Shown piece after piece: positions 10,366 through 25,100 of a stretch of DNA of 63,081 bases. Origin of the DNA: Cruorifilaria tuberocauda (Eukaryota; Nematoda; Chromadorea; Rhabditida; Onchocercidae); assembly GCA_013365365.1 (NCBI GenBank), contig JABVXU010000326.1, positions 1 through 63,081 on the forward strand. Reading direction: 5' to 3'. The position numbers and the translations under genes were made by a program. Every line of letters starts with the position of its first letter. Position 1 is the first letter of the stretch. Below the pieces are notes generated by a model. The model did no database searches. It saw nothing but the letters and a program-made list of their open reading frames with translations, and had not been told where the DNA came from.

Positions 10366-13300
10366 AAGCTTCCGTTTCGTAATACTTTAATTGATTATCG
10401 ATATACTCATTCTTCTTACCTATGTCACCAACGTACTCACTTTAGTAAACTCTAGCCGCACAGTGAATTTTCACAGCTCGACGGTATCCTTCATTGTATT
10501 TTTTAATGCATCGATGTCTAACAGTTTATTGATTCCAGTGATCTTTCATTTCCGCCATGTTATTTGTTGGACTCTTTTTGTTACTATATATCAGTTTGAT
10601 ATTGTCTTTTTTAGAATGTAATCATAATCATTTGAACAAATGTGTTGTTAATCTCATATTGCGTCTTCAAATCACTTCAAAGATTTATTTGTTGGTTAGT
10701 AAGGTCTTGGAAACTTTAAAATGAAACAAGTTTGATAAACTGTTTGTCTTAGGTTTAGTAATAATGTGAAAAGTGAAAAAAAACATTATTTGTTAAGGTT
10801 TAAATGTTGGGCTTATGAGTTTTTTTTTGTTTCTTTCTCCAGTGAAATGCTTCTTACCAATTTACAGTTGAGTCAGTTAGCATTTCTTATCGGAGAAATA
10901 GGTCTGCTATAGATGTTGGGGGTAATGTCATTAGAAAGATAACTAAAAGAGTCTTGCTGTGTTTTTGTTAACGTCAACAGTGTACTCATGTGCATGTTCG
11001 GCCATTCATAGATTTCATTACGTTACCTCGCAGTGAATAAATATGACAATTTTTTTTCATCTGCTAAACTTTCTGAATATAAACTGCAAGGATCACATCA
11101 AATGTGGGAAGTGAAAGTGCATAAAGCGGCAATGTAGTTGAACAGTAGTCGAAAAATGAAAACGGTGTTATTTTAAGAATTGTTTCTAAGTTTCTTCCAT
11201 TTTAAATAGAATCAAACTTCCATTCTATTGATTTGTTTGTTTGAATATTTCATTGAAATAAATCGCAATAATTCTTGAAATCAAAAAAATGCAAGGATGA
11301 GAAGGAAAGGGCGAATCCCATGATTCATAACCTCCGAAAATTTTACACAAAGAAAGAATGTAAACATAACGAAAAAAGAACTTTATTATTCATGAAAAAA
11401 AGTATGAATTTCACTTTGACGATATTGTTTGTGAAGCAATAGCTTATTCACTGCCATTTTCCCATCTAATGTCCTTCACTTTCATTGGCGAAAATAGAAA
11501 ATTAGATTGCTACTAGCATTCTATCAAACAAATACTCTCATTTTAACTAAATTCAATTACTCGATAACCGGATGATATCCTCTATTATCCGTAAGACGTT
11601 TCCAACACAATCTACAGAAGTTTACGTAGTCTAATTGTGTCAGTACTGCTCAAATACCACTGACAAATGCTTCATATCATATTTTATTGTTCTATGTTAA
11701 TCGAACTTGAATTTCATACTTTAATTTTATTAAAAATCAAACTTTTTTTACCAAACTTTATATAATTAAAGAAATGATTTTCACTTACATTGGGAATGAA
11801 ATTCGATGAATAAAATATTGTAGATTTAGATGAGAATTTTGACAAAATTACCTGTATTAAGTTAAATCTTTGAATTTGAAGTTTTTTTCTTCTCATTCAA
11901 ATTCATTGGATTTTTTTTTCATGAAATTGTTTTCCATCAAACGACAATAGTTATTCCTCATTATTTTCAATTTTTCACGCTCTCATTCCACTTGAATTTT
12001 CATTCCCAAGCAGTATAATAAATAAAAAATCAGATTGTTAAACTTGAGAAACTCCACATTTCTCGAATTGATTTCACTAATTACAGAATATAACGAGAGG
12101 GAATAACTGCAGATATTAAACCTTTATCACTTTAATTACTGCCACTACATTATTTATATTATTACAATATACTACCTATTTTTTATTATTATTACTGATC
12201 TCATAATTAATGTGATTGTAATAACAGTAATCATTTATCATCAATTATGATTAGTAGTAATAACAATATTATTATCATATACAAATACAATAATTTGTTA
12301 AAACTTTTATTAAATTTTTTTTTGTTATATCATTTTTAATCAACGAAGTGAATTATTGTATTTTTATGCTTCTATAGATCGTTGTTATTAAAACATCATG
12401 CAAGAGTTAGTATTTACTTGGTATTTATTTACTCCATAATAAGTTTGCCATGTAGCTTTCAATCATTGTTTTGCTTCTCGAATAATAACTTTGCGGTTTT
12501 ATTTTCATCTTTCCCTCTATTCCTCTCTGTTTTTTTCTTTTTTTTCTCTCTCTCTCTCCATGTTTCACCTAGAAGATTTCTTTGAGGATTTCTTGCTCAT
12601 CCTTCTGCTTTTCCTCCTCTCCCTTTCTCCTCCTTCTGTTCATCAAACATCAAACATCACTCCTACTACCATAATCGATTTGTTTTGCCAGTTGCTATCG
12701 ATAGCCATGTCCATGTTTCCGATTTCCTGTCCATGTAATCCGTTTCCGTTTCCAGATTTTGTAATCATTGTTATTTCAGGCAACAGGGAATGTTACTGAG
12801 CAATACCAGTAAAATTGATTTAATATATTGATGGCCACAGATGAATGCTTCTTTCACTTTCTTCTTTGATAGCATCTATGGAATTAATTAAATTTTAATT
12901 AGAAAACAGAATTCCACTAAAAATTATTTAAGATTTTTTCTGTTTCATGCGATTTGTTCAAATTATAATTTCGAATTTAAATTATCTAAAACTTATTGCA
13001 ATCTTATCAGTTTCAAAGCATAAAAATACTGCCGGAAAAAAGAACTTTCAAAATGAATTTGAAATATGAATATTAATTCAGTATAATATTACTTTATAAC
13101 TGTTCGAAATCGATTTCGTTTAAATACTGTATGACTATTGCTTCCATACAGTATTCGACCTGCTCTTATGCTGTATGATTTGACGTTTACAATTCGGGAT
13201 TTCTTTTTCCTTCCAATTAACCTTATTATTATTAAATAACCTTATTATTAAATTATTAAAATTGCTGCAAAATCTTTTAAATCACATTTTGCAATTTACT

Positions 13301-13768
13301 TTCAATATTTCAGTCAAGTATCCCCTGTATTTAATAAATTTATGCTCCAATTGCTCTAAATTGAATATAGTCAACTTGCTACATTACAACGTAATTCTAT
13401 CATAGCATTAAATATATACAATATATGTACATATATAATCACGCATGTAAACTCATACACGTGTACACGCATGCACGCATTTATGCATACATCACAAATA
13501 TTACGAACGGAAAAAGCAATTAGTTATGGTATCCAGTCTTCATTATTACGGTATTCATATAGTAGATGGATATCTTTAATTTGTTTGTGCAATGCTTCGC
13601 TATTTCTGAAACGAATAAACTGAGGAGTTTGATGCGAAAGAAACGCATTTCTTAGAGATTATCCAATGACAACAGCAAAGTCGCTATCTTGAACTTTTGG
13701 AACTTCACATTTTCCGTTTTCATTTTTACCCAGGGAACAATCTTTAGTCTTTCCCTCTCTTTCCCTTC

Positions 13769-13792
13769 CTCTCTCTCTCTCTCTCTCTCTCC
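13769..13792. repeat. (CT)n microsatellite
   Basis: Uninterrupted CT dinucleotides, about 12 units, inside a longer pyrimidine-rich tract. Confidence 0.9.
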
Positions 13793-14308
13793 TTTTCCAA
13801 TGTGATAGTGTATTTTGACCAAAAATTTTCAATTTATTTAATATTTGATCCATATTCTCTTCAATCGATAATGTCGTAGGGTTGGAATTATATACTATCA
13901 GTGTGATCAGTGGCAGTGCCACGAATTTATCAGTGACAAAAGTATTTAGTTTCGATAATGATGTTAACTTTAATCACTGAAATTATGGAATATGCAGTTA
14001 TGTTATTTCACTACTCAAATATTTCATTCGAACAATTCTGATTGACTCCTTGAGTATAAGCTATTAATAACTTGGGAATTAAAAATATTAATATACCCAT
14101 CACACATTCATGAATACTACATCGATGTATTTGTATTCCAATCAAGTATTTTAATTAAGTTATTACAAATACTCAGAAGCTGAATCTCAAGTCGATGATA
14201 GTATATCAGCATGTGAACTGTTGGAATGGAAAAGCAGGAAGACAGAGAATAGAAGTGTCATTATTGTAATTAGGTCATCTGTCACAGCATTTTAGCAGTC
14301 CTGTTGCT

Positions 14309-14332
14309 CCTCTCTCTCTCTCTCTCTCTCTC
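14309..14332. repeat. (CT)n microsatellite
   Basis: Uninterrupted TC dinucleotides, about 12 units, flanked by CTCC and CCTATCTC. Confidence 0.9.
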
Positions 14333-16820
14333 CTATCTCTTGTAAATAAAGAGAATTTCCTTTTTTTTTTTTCTTTTGTTTGAAATTGGGTCAATCAATG
14401 TCCTACTTTACCTTTTAAGTTCTTTTCTATCAGTTTATTTCTCTATCGATTTGCAAACCAACAATTCTCAATACATTATTTCAGTTTTCTCTCCCTATTA
14501 TTAGATTTAAGCTTAATTATGTTAAATAGAAAGGAAGGTAGGAAAAGGTATTCTCGAAAGGATTATTTTTCGAGAGTTCTTTTTTTTAATTCACGCTGAA
14601 AAATTTCAGATTAAAAAATTTAATCGTCAAAATTGTGTCTTCAATCTCTTCACGAACTATCTGTTTTTTCAGCTTCAAGTTCTTAGCCTGCATGACTCAT
14701 TACCTATTCAGTTTGATAAAAGAAGCAAAAACGAACGGATTTCATATGCTTTTGTTTCTCGTATGAATTAATGGTATTATTTATATCTCTCATTGCCTGC
14801 CACATAAATTACTTTATAAAATGATAATTTTATTGCTCACTTCACCGTCTGCTGATCGAAAACTGGACAATTGTTTGTTTGTTTACATAGACACACACAC
14901 GCACACATACTTGTGTTGTTGTATGAGTGTTTGAAAGGTAATAATTCGAAGTTTGGATAACTTTTGCCGTCACATTTCTAGTGGAAAGTTATGGAGGAAA
15001 ACTTGTTATCAGCAAGAGATTACAATAAAATGATAGTAAACTGATAATGAGGTGCATCATCTGGCTTATTATTAATAGTTACCAGCAACCTATCGTTATA
15101 TATCATATTATGCTTAACTAATATTTATTATTATGTAAATAAAATTTCTTTTCATTTCAACTTCTGCATGACATTGTTGTTGATATTATTATGATAACAT
15201 TAAAATATTATTCTCCATTAATGAGCATAAATGGTAAATATCCTAACACCTCTTCCCGATATATGGCTGACAAAATATTGAAAATATAGCGATAAGTACA
15301 CAAGCTGAAGTTTGCATGTTTCAAGCATAAAATACTTCTATTCAAGTGAGTAAGTTCAAAAATTTTTCATCATTATCAAAATCGATTTTTTCTTATATCA
15401 TTATGATAATATGTGAAGGATTATTTTCACCGTAAAATGCTTTGTCCAATATAATTAGTAAACTAAAGCGCGATTAACAATTGATTGTGAAATCAGATTT
15501 TCATGTATATCGAATAAAATTAAATTATATATAAATTTTATCAAGAATGGAGAATGATCTGATCAGATCCTACCTGATTTTATAAACAACTACTGATCGC
15601 GCATTTCTTCCATGATAAAATTGAATTCCAATGAAATAATGGTTCCCCTCAACAGGTTACTGATGAAAACGTGAATAAAAGCTCGTCTCTTTCTTTTCTA
15701 TCCTAACTTTTTCTGTGTCTCCTTAGACGTTTCTTCGAATCTGTTGGATAAAATTTGATTACTCTAAGAGAAATGAAAGCATTTCGATACTTTCTGCCAA
15801 AATTCTGTCACCACACTTCCCATCAACAATTATTTGCTGTAATTTCTCCTTGTATCTTTCAATCAACCATTGAATTTTCTGTTGCGTTCCATTCGCCTCC
15901 TCCCTTTTTACTTCCGATCGATCATCGATCCATTATATTTTCTTCTTTCCCTCCGAATCTACTACATTGCATTTTTCTCAAACTTCATCGTTTCTTAAAT
16001 TTCAGTTATTTGTATAAATCCCTGCTCTACTTTTATTTTTAAAAAAGTGACAGGAAATAGTTACTTCATGATTATAACCGGATCGTCTTACAGTAACGTT
16101 GGTCCATCTTATGTTGCATGCATGCAATCATTTGTAAATAAAAAGTAATCTTATAATTAGAGGATATAAGTGATGGAATGGCAAAGCACGATAATGGAAA
16201 AATCTAATTCAGAATAAAGAAATTCGGATTTTAATTTGGAGTTCAGTTTCAAAATATAAGAAATTCAAATTATTTTCATTCACCTAAAGTTGATGAACAA
16301 TTATAATTGAAATTTGTAGAAATTTTTTTGATAAAAAAGATGTGATTTGATATTAAACTTCGGATGTATATATTATTTTATTAAAGAAGAGAACTTTGTT
16401 TTACCGTTAACTTCTTGTTTTGGTGAACCCGGAAAGTTGATACTTCATTGCGGACAATGAACAAGTTTAAAGCATTTTTGAACATTTTTTAAAATTTCTT
16501 TTCGAATTACAGTACCTTGACATCTGACCTTTCGATTTGCTTACTTTTTATCATTTATCAATAACGAAAATGATAACTACGGTGTTACCTGTGCTATAAT
16601 TTTTTCATTAAATTTATTTATTTTCTAGTTTGCTATATACAAACATATTTAGAAAAATATTTTTTATTTGAGAATTAAAATTTTAACTTTCAAAACCATC
16701 GTCATATGTCATATGCAGTGATGTAATCACAACCTTCTACTCCTTTATCATCATGTAAAATAATTTACAGAGTGGTCAAGAATCGTGATCATCAGTTGTG
16801 ATTGCATTTAATTTACTCCT

Positions 16821-16825
16821 CACAG
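16821..16825 (+). promoter_or_regulatory. Candidate spliced-leader acceptor of the PMP3-type gene
   Basis: ACTCCTCACAG ends 24 nt upstream of the ATG. A short leader after a pyrimidine-AG acceptor fits nematode trans-splicing, though a 5'UTR intron would look the same. Confidence 0.35.
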
Positions 16826-16849
16826 CTTACTACTGATTTATACTGCAAA

Positions 16850-17703
16850 ATGCCACTGACAGCAAGTGACTGCCCGAAAGTCTGCTGTTCCATAATTATA
16901 CCTGTAAGTACTTTTTCTTTATTTTTCAAATGAATGCTTCAACAGTTTTTATGACAAACAAAAGAATTTATTTTTTATCACATATATGTTTTTCTGTTCT
17001 ATTTTATTACCTGGTACTTATCTAATTTAGCTTCTTTAAATTATTTTACGTCAAGATTTTCGAAAAATCTACTTTACATCACAATGACTTAATGTACTCA
17101 TAACTTACCTTTATTTTCAATCGCTGCTAGACATTCGTTTTCACAATTAATCCCTAAATCTCTCATTGAAAACTGATATTGTAATGATTGTTTTCGGATA
17201 AAAAGCACAGTAACAAATATATGATTAATTTTAAAGCTATTCAAATAAATTAACGTCGATCAATGATTTTATTATTTGTGATTTCTGTTATGAATTGAAA
17301 TACTTAGCAAATCGAAATAAAATGAAAATGAATAGCGCAAGAAAAAATCATAGAATTATTTTATGAATTTACAAAATTTCGTTAGGAAATGTTTGCAGAA
17401 ACTATCCGAGAAATAAAATTAAGCTTTATTTTATTATTGCTGCTAGTTTTATTGATCTAAATTTCTGTAAGGGTTTTTTTCATGATAATATCACAAATTT
17501 TTATCAATAAATTAAAGATTAACACTGTTTCGATGGTTAAGTGTGCCATTTAAATTATACAAGTTAATGTTTTGTTCTTTTAGCCTATTGGCGTATTTTT
17601 CGAGAAAGGTTGCGGTATCGATTTGGCTATTAATATCCTGCTAACACTGCTTGGTTATATACCTGGTTTGATACATGCTTGTTTCATTATCGTTAAATAT
17701 TGA
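16850..17703 (+). CDS. PMP3/UPF0057 family small membrane protein
   Basis: Two exons, 16850-16903 and 17584-17703, phase 0, 57 residues. The family (yeast Pmp3, plant RCI2, several nematode paralogues) consists of about 50-60-residue plasma-membrane peptides with two membrane helices; loss in yeast hyperpolarises the membrane and raises salt sensitivity. Seen here: a polar N-terminus with a Cys pair (CC at 12-13), a first hydrophobic segment IIIPPIGVFF, the family core EKGCG(I/D)DLAINILLTLLGYIPG, and a second helix ending ACFIIVKY. The length is exactly typical. The intron falls between the two prolines of the conserved PP(I/L)GV motif. It sits alone in a gene-poor area. Identification rests on the motif pattern and is strong. 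Confidence 0.95.
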
Positions 17704-20700
17704 TCGCGGTTTAATTTTTATTTGATCAAATATCGATCATTTACTATTTTTTTCACTCTTCATCTTTTCTATCTGTTACTTTATATTCGCTACTAGTCAT
17801 TTGACATAATTTCTTTTCCACTCTTGCTTTTTTCACTTAACTATTTCGTCAATAATTCAAGCTTAGTGAAATCCATTCCCATTTTTCTTTTGAGATGGGC
17901 GATTTCCTCTCTCTCTCCCTCTCTCTCCATTCTGTATGATTCGTAAAGCTTTTAGAATTTAAAAGCTTTATCTTCCTGATCAAGTGTATAATAGAATAGA
18001 AGATTAAATTTTTCACTTGAAAATTTTATTTCTAACTTTCGATCAGATTTCGCTTTTTTATTTCTATTCATTTCCGATATCTATAAGATTTTTCTGTAGT
18101 TTTTTTTAAACATTTAGTTGAAGAATAAAATCAGTTTGGCATATTCGCATATAAATTTTATACCTTTTTACTCTCTCCCTCTTTCTCTTTCCCTTTCTTT
18201 GCTATGAATTAATTTGTTTATGTGAAGAAAGGAATGAATTCTAATCATCGTATCTGTTAATTATCGCTTTTCCTTTTCTCAATTTCATTATTTTTGATTG
18301 TTTTCTCTCGTTAAAGACTAAACGAATAAATAATTTTCCCACTACGCTTGTTGACAGCAATTAATATTACCTTCCCAAAAGGAGAAAGGTTTTAGAAAAA
18401 ATGAAATTCAATAATTTTTTATTCTATAAAATAAAGTTATAAGATAAAATTCAACTATTTGGTAGTATTGATCGGCTTAATTTTACCATCATATTAGTTA
18501 TATTCATTATATTTCACCTGTCAATTGCTTAGCAACCTGACGCTAAATGTGTCCACAATTTAAAATTGTCATATATGTTAAATGGTAATAATGATAGTTA
18601 ATAATCAGCTAATGAACATAAATGTCTAACTTTTAAATCTTTATTTTATTTGTTCCAGTAAATTAATAATTTTCATAAATTCTTAAACAGGAAAGTTTAA
18701 AAAAAGAATTGATAGATGTTTTGATTAGTTTATAATATTATTTAACTATGAAACTTTCGACTTTTAATCATCCAATTGCGATTTGATTATTTAATATTTT
18801 GAAATTTCTAATTCTCAAACTTAACTTCAAGCATATCAAACATGTGATACATTGAAATAAACATGTGATACATTGAAGCCATTCCCTTATTAATACGAAT
18901 GAAATTTGCTGCGATATCAAAAGTTAAATTTAAAAATTTGACTTGGAAGAATTCTCATTTAAAAAAACTGATAAACACTGATCATTATTAGCTTATCAAT
19001 CAATTACTGACAGGTACGACATAATATCGTTTACCGAGGTAAAACTGTTAACATCAATTTTCCCACTCTGATTCTCTAACTTAATGGTTATCGTTTAAAT
19101 GCCATTCATTTCATTTATTAGAATAATGGGAAAAATTAATCAAATGATTAAATTTATTGAGATATTTGACAATATGGTAATTAAAGAAATTCAGTAATTC
19201 CCGACGAAAAAAAGTCTCAGAAAGGAAAATGAATGAAATCTTAATTTATTTCGTAGCTTCATTTGAATTTCAATAAAAAAATTGAAATTTCTACTTGAAA
19301 AGCATTCCAATCAATTCCAATTCCAATTTCAATTCCAATTTTGAAGGCACACGGAACAGACTACGTTGCCATGGGTAACTAACGATTCATTGGTTCGTAG
19401 CCAACAACAAATGGCCCATTTCCATTTCTTAATTTGATTATATCAATTAATTCCACTAAAGGACCAAAAAGCTTTTTCATAATGTAACAAAATTTACTTC
19501 ATCACTTCCCCTCTCTCTCTTCTTCCCCTTTTCATTCCATATCTTTTCAATTCCTTTTAATTTGTTTTAAAATTTTAATCATTTTCAATACCATTCACTG
19601 TAATACTTTCTTCTTCACTGCTCGAACAATAGGAATAAAAAAATAATTAAGAATTATCAAGAATATTCATGATTACATATCTCAGCAATATTTGTAATCG
19701 ATCAAGAAATTTTCACATTTAATCAATCAAAAATATTTATGGTTGAATGACTGGAAATTGCTTAAGTTAGGAAGAAAAATTACAAATGATTAAATAGGAA
19801 TATTCATAGGAAATAATTGTCCTTAAATACTCATGAGTGAAGGATTATTAAAGGAAAGATTTCATAGTTGAGTAAATAAGAATCCTCAGGTCTACCAATG
19901 ATTGAATAATCGAGAATCATAAAGAAATTATCAGTATTATCACTTTTAAGAAAAATTACAGAGTTAAATGATAGCATAATGCGATTTGAATGATAAATAA
20001 TTGCTTGAAAAGTTAAAGTAATAAGAATGGCTCTTAGACACGCTTAATATGTTATAATCCATAATTATGCTAATTTCAAGTGCATAAGCAAGAGATTTTC
20101 ACATCAAGAAGACTGCAGCTTATTCAGACGAATATGAGAAGCTAAAGAATGCTGCAACATAAGAATCAAAATATGCTTTGAAGTTTGAATAACAACATTT
20201 GTACGATTAAGGAACAAATTCGTTTATCCTTTGTTATACCTGAAAGATTTCGCGGAGAGAACTATTTAAGGATTAATAATTTTTTTCTTTTACTTCGCTC
20301 TCTTTGTCACTATCAACAGCATTCATTTACCAATTTCGATTTAAGCTAACAAACTGCTTGGAGAATCTTGAAATTCATCAAAAATATAGGAGTAAGTAAT
20401 TCGATGAATGCTTCATTTACAGTATAACATTGGAATTACTAACAACAAAAAAAGATTTACAGTGTTTTTAACATATCACTCTTTACTCATTTTTTAAATT
20501 TACTATTAAATTTTCTTTTAGATATCAGAATTGATAGGGATTATTACAAAAGTAAGTTTTTAGCAAAATTTCATCTTTCTTTTTCATTGTGCTTTTTAAC
20601 TGATTGATTGCTTACAAATAGCTGAGAAAGTCAGTTTTTGAAGAAATTCGGGAAAGAGTAGGTCTCGTTAGATACTAGTATTGCCTATCCTTGACATTAA

Positions 20701-22161
20701 TATCTTTTTCTAACTTCCGGGCTTATTATTCCTTAAAAGTTTGAAATAAATGTTTTGAAAAATGATTATTTCCCCAGTTTTCATTCATTAACGATCGTTT
20801 TAATATGCATCCCTGAAATTTCTCTCATCAGAATTGATCGGAGAACTGACAGTTATGAGATAATTGGAGAAAAATCGATTTCAAATCGAATAGAGAAAGA
20901 GGAAGCAAAAAAGAAAAACTAGAAAATAAGGAGAGTTTGAGGGATTTTAGGTTGAGGGATAATTTGATGAAACGGCGAAAAGAAAGTGAGGTAAGAAAAT
21001 GTTGAATATAGAAACCATTATTAGGGAGGAGCGGGGGAACGGAAGGAACGGAAAAGCGTCACAGATACTAATTTGCTGCATTATAACTTCCTCGAATTTC
21101 CCTGCTATTTCAGTAAAAGTCTGAAATATCCAGTGTGATCTGACTAGACAGTTGAATAAAGTTTTATTTGTTTTTCTTTTTTCTTGTTTATCATGTTTAT
21201 CTGTTTTTTTATTTTGTTTTTTCACTTAACTTTTCGCTCGTACTACTATTGCAGATTTACTTTACTTTAACTTTACTTTACTATTCTCTTCTTTTTCTCA
21301 TTTAATTTTTCGAAAAAAATTTTCACCTCTTAAAATTAAATTTTACTGAAATTATGCAAACAAATAATTATAACTTTTTACTTTAAATTCGATTGAAATT
21401 ATTACATTTATTTCTTTAATTTTTCTTTTTTCTTGCCACAATACCACATTGTGTGATATGAATTGGCCAATTACAATTAATTTGATTTCAATTTCAATTT
21501 AAGATAACAATTGCTTATAATGAATTTTCCAACTTTTATTTTCACTAAAATTTTCATTTCCTTTATTAAACGGATAAATTTCCTCATGCAAATAGCATGT
21601 TTATTTATCAGAATGATATGATGATTACCTCTATCAATATCTTTCTGCTCCAAATTTAAAATATCCTTTGCATCTTTATTTTCTTTTTTTGGATGATTTT
21701 ACTAAGTAATTTTCTCCGCTCTCTCCATAAATTTACGGATTTATGAATGATCCCTTATCTTTCTATCATGTAATTACTCATAGCTAGAAAATTCACAGCT
21801 TTCCTTTTACAAGTCATAAGTCGTCGCTTAATACAATGGAAATTTCTGTATGTCATGAATTTATTTCATGCATTTTCTGATTCCTTCGAGTGAGAAGTCT
21901 CGAAGAACAAATTTCCATCTTAGTCACATTCAACCATTCATTGCTCTGTCTTACAGTAATTTAATCGTTTTTTCCACAATTTCTTATCGCTTGCCAAGTT
22001 TATCTTATAAGTTCGCATATTACTGATAATAAGTAAAATCTGTTGAGAGATTCTTTAAAATACAAAGATTTATCAAAATTAACGAGGAAAATGTCGATCG
22101 CCAGTATTGTCGAAGAATTAGAAAATCGATAAATCCCGGATGCACCAAATGGAATTGCTAA
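17704..22161. other. Gene-poor stretch, nothing recognised
   Basis: About 4.5 kb of AT-rich DNA with pyrimidine tracts near 17900-17930 and 19510-19530, short TTCCAA-type direct repeats near 19306-19345, and a duplicated 18-nt segment near 18838-18878. No exon chain is supported. Confidence 0.55.
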
Positions 22162-25100
22162 ATGCATGGAAATGGTTGTGCTAAAAAGTACGAAAACATG
22201 CCTTCAACAGCAGTAACGTCAACTGATGATACCAACAGTATTCAAAAATCTCGGAATGAAAGTGAAACTATAAAAAGTGCGGAAAAATCGCGTCATTCAA
22301 TCAATTACTCAAAGTAATCATCGAATTTAATTAGTAAAAAAAGATTTTAATTGTCTATTGTTTGCGTTGTTTTTAGTATCAATTATGCATGAAATTATTT
22401 TTATTTAGTCAATTTTCCAAGTAAGCAAATAAAACGTTATTTGCACACATTTTGATAGTTCGAATTACGACAACTAATAAACTTTAATCAACAAAATTTG
22501 TGTCATTTATTAGAAATATCAAAAAGGTTGGCATTGGTAAATTGTTGGCAATATTTTCAGCCTAATTAATTATTAAAATCTTACAATGATAATTCCTTAA
22601 CTTTGAAATTGACAAAAATATATTGCAAACCAATGAAAATGATACATTTCTTTTGAAAAATATTAGCAAATTCTCCTTAATTTTGTTGATATTTCTAAAA
22701 TTTAATTCTTCATAGTTTTGAATTTTCTTTAAATTGCTTACTTTTATTTCAATTTTTGCAGTGTTTCATTTCCATTTTCATCATTTGGTTATGCTGAAGC
22801 TGCGCGAAATTTCACGATTGATACATCACGGGCTAAAACGAACAAACATGTCGTTTCAATATGTGCCGCAAGATTGGGTATGCATGAGGTTAGCAGTAAT
22901 AAAGTTCTCATTTCGTAGGAATTAATTAATTAATTAAGGAAATACAGTATCTGTATATATAATTTATGAAGGCAAATTTAACTATTGCATAGCATAATTA
23001 TTAATTAAAATTACTTAGAATCAAAAGAGGATTAGTTAAAAAAGCATTTTAAAAATTTGATCTAAGTTTTTGTAACGTTTATATCTAATTAATGTAAAAT
23101 TTCAGTATCCGGAAGGACGAGAAGATGGTGGTGCATGTGATATATACTGGCATAATAATATGCAACATGATATAAAATCGATCATCAAAAATCCTCAATC
23201 TAAAATCAATAAATTCCCAGGTTACATTGCTCAATTTATTCATCTATTCAGCTGTAGATTTCAATCATAATTAATTATATTGCTTATGTTCAATATAATT
23301 ATTTTTTTCATGATACGATTGAATGTGCTAATTAAGAGATCTTAACTTAGATATTTTATTAAAAATTAATTTGTTTCAAACTATGAGCATATCTTTTTAT
23401 TGTAGGATTTTTCTTCTTCCAGGAATGTCAGATTTATCGAAAAAAATTTCGTTAACACGAGCAATTTCCTCAATGCGACGACTGTTTCCGGATGAGTACA
23501 CATTTTATCCCTCAAGTTGGTTCATTCCGGCACAACTTGACGCATTCATCAAGTATTGCAACAGATGCGAAAAATCCGAAGACAATTCGGCATCATTCCG
23601 GAATAACAACTGGTTTATTGTTAAGCCGGATGATGGTGGGCAAACTTTCAACTCATTCAAATTTCATTTTTTTCATTCGCATCTCCTGTTTAGCAAAATT
23701 TCTCCTATATCTCATACGTCTAAGTCATGTTCAAATATTAAACGTATATTGACTAATTAAAACGTGTACAACTTATTATAGCATATAATGAATGCAATTT
23801 GCATTCCAGGAGCTCAAGGAACAGGGATTTATCTCATCCGAGAACCAGGGCAAATACGGAAACCTGAAACGTGTCAACTAATTCAGGAGTATATTGCGGA
23901 TCCTTATCTATTGAACGACAATCTGAAATTCGATTTTCGAGTCTATGCTGTCATTAAAAGCATCAATCCATTGTCAATTTATGTTGCTCGAGAAGGTTTT
24001 AATCATAAATGCCAAAAATTTACAAAATATAAATTATTATTTTAAGAAAATGCTTCGATAAGAATTTGTCACAAGAAAAAATTTTGAAACCGGCATCAGT
24101 AGTAATTCAATTATAAGGACAACGTTTTCGGCCCATAATTTTAAAGCTAAATTTAGGCTCACATATCGAACATGCAAAATTTATACTAGCATATCGCGGC
24201 CGAATTAAAGAAAAAATGAAAGTAGGTAATACGAAAGTAACTAAAGTTAAGTATTGTAAATTTTTTAATTGAGCATAATTTCAATTTATTGCCATGATTA
24301 CATTATATCCACCTCATATCCTAATTAATTAGTCCTAATTAATTGTTTAAATTGGATAATTTAAAACTTAAAGATGTTAGAATAAAAATGTAACTGCAAA
24401 AAACATTGCTAAAATTGTCAAATAAATCTCTCTTTCAATAGGAGGAAGCTTAAACTGTCTCAAAGTTAAAATTGATTTTTAAATTCTTCTTGATACTTTA
24501 TTTAATCAGTTGAATCACTCAGGTATGGCACGATTTTGCACGGAACAATATGCCACACCAACTTCATCAAATTTTGATAATTTATATGCTCATTTGACAA
24601 ATTATTCACTGAATAAAGAGAACAACGCCTACATTCACAGTTTATCTTTACGAGATCAGATGAAAGGTTGTATTATTGCTGGATCAGATAAAAATATTTT
24701 TCTTAATTAAGATAAGTATTCAAATGTTGTGAAATTCGTTAATTTGAAAGAGTCTTGGGTTGGCAGACCTGAATGTACGTGAAAGCTTGACTGTTTGAGA
24801 CGAAGTTTTATCGTGTGATAATAGTCGATCATTTTTGTCAAGGAATCTTATATGCTTTGGTTACGTTTCCCCTTGAATTGAACTTTCAAGTTTCTTGAAA
24901 TCAACTACATTTGTTACCTTGAGTTGGACGAAGCTAAACCTTTTTGTTTAAGGGAAAGTCAATCGACCCCTTAAGGAACAAAGCTAAACGGTACGGAGAG
25001 AATGCGTGAAGCCACTGTCACACGAAATTGATAGTGAATAAAGCATTACCTAGAAACGAAGATAATATTAGCATGAGTCATTGTATATCAGCGACGTTCC

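Larger units (their letters stand above)
10366..16820. other. Long gene-poor stretch with (CT)n tracts
   Basis: About 6.5 kb with no exon chain that I can support. It starts with the gfl-1 3'UTR. It holds pure or nearly pure CT runs near 12545-12559, 13769-13792 and 14309-14332, a short AC run near 14891-14910, and a purine/pyrimidine alternating stretch near 13410-13490. Open frames over the CT runs are low-complexity artefacts. Confidence 0.6.

Noticed and set aside
12382..12799. Two overlapping plus-strand ORFs rich in Phe, Leu and Ser
   Set aside because: Pyrimidine-rich DNA yields hydrophobic frames by chance; no start context or exon chain.
13659..13922. Minus-strand ORF with an Arg-Glu repeat
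   Set aside because: The repeat is the translation of a (CT)n microsatellite; no splice partners or domain.
15755..16042. Plus-strand 95-codon ORF upstream of the PMP3-type gene
   Set aside because: Composition is Phe/Ser/His-rich pyrimidine translation; no domain and no splice support.
20947..21225. Minus-strand 92-codon ORF with a Lys-rich start
   Set aside because: Low-complexity AAA-rich beginning, no homology that I recognise, inside a gene-poor stretch.
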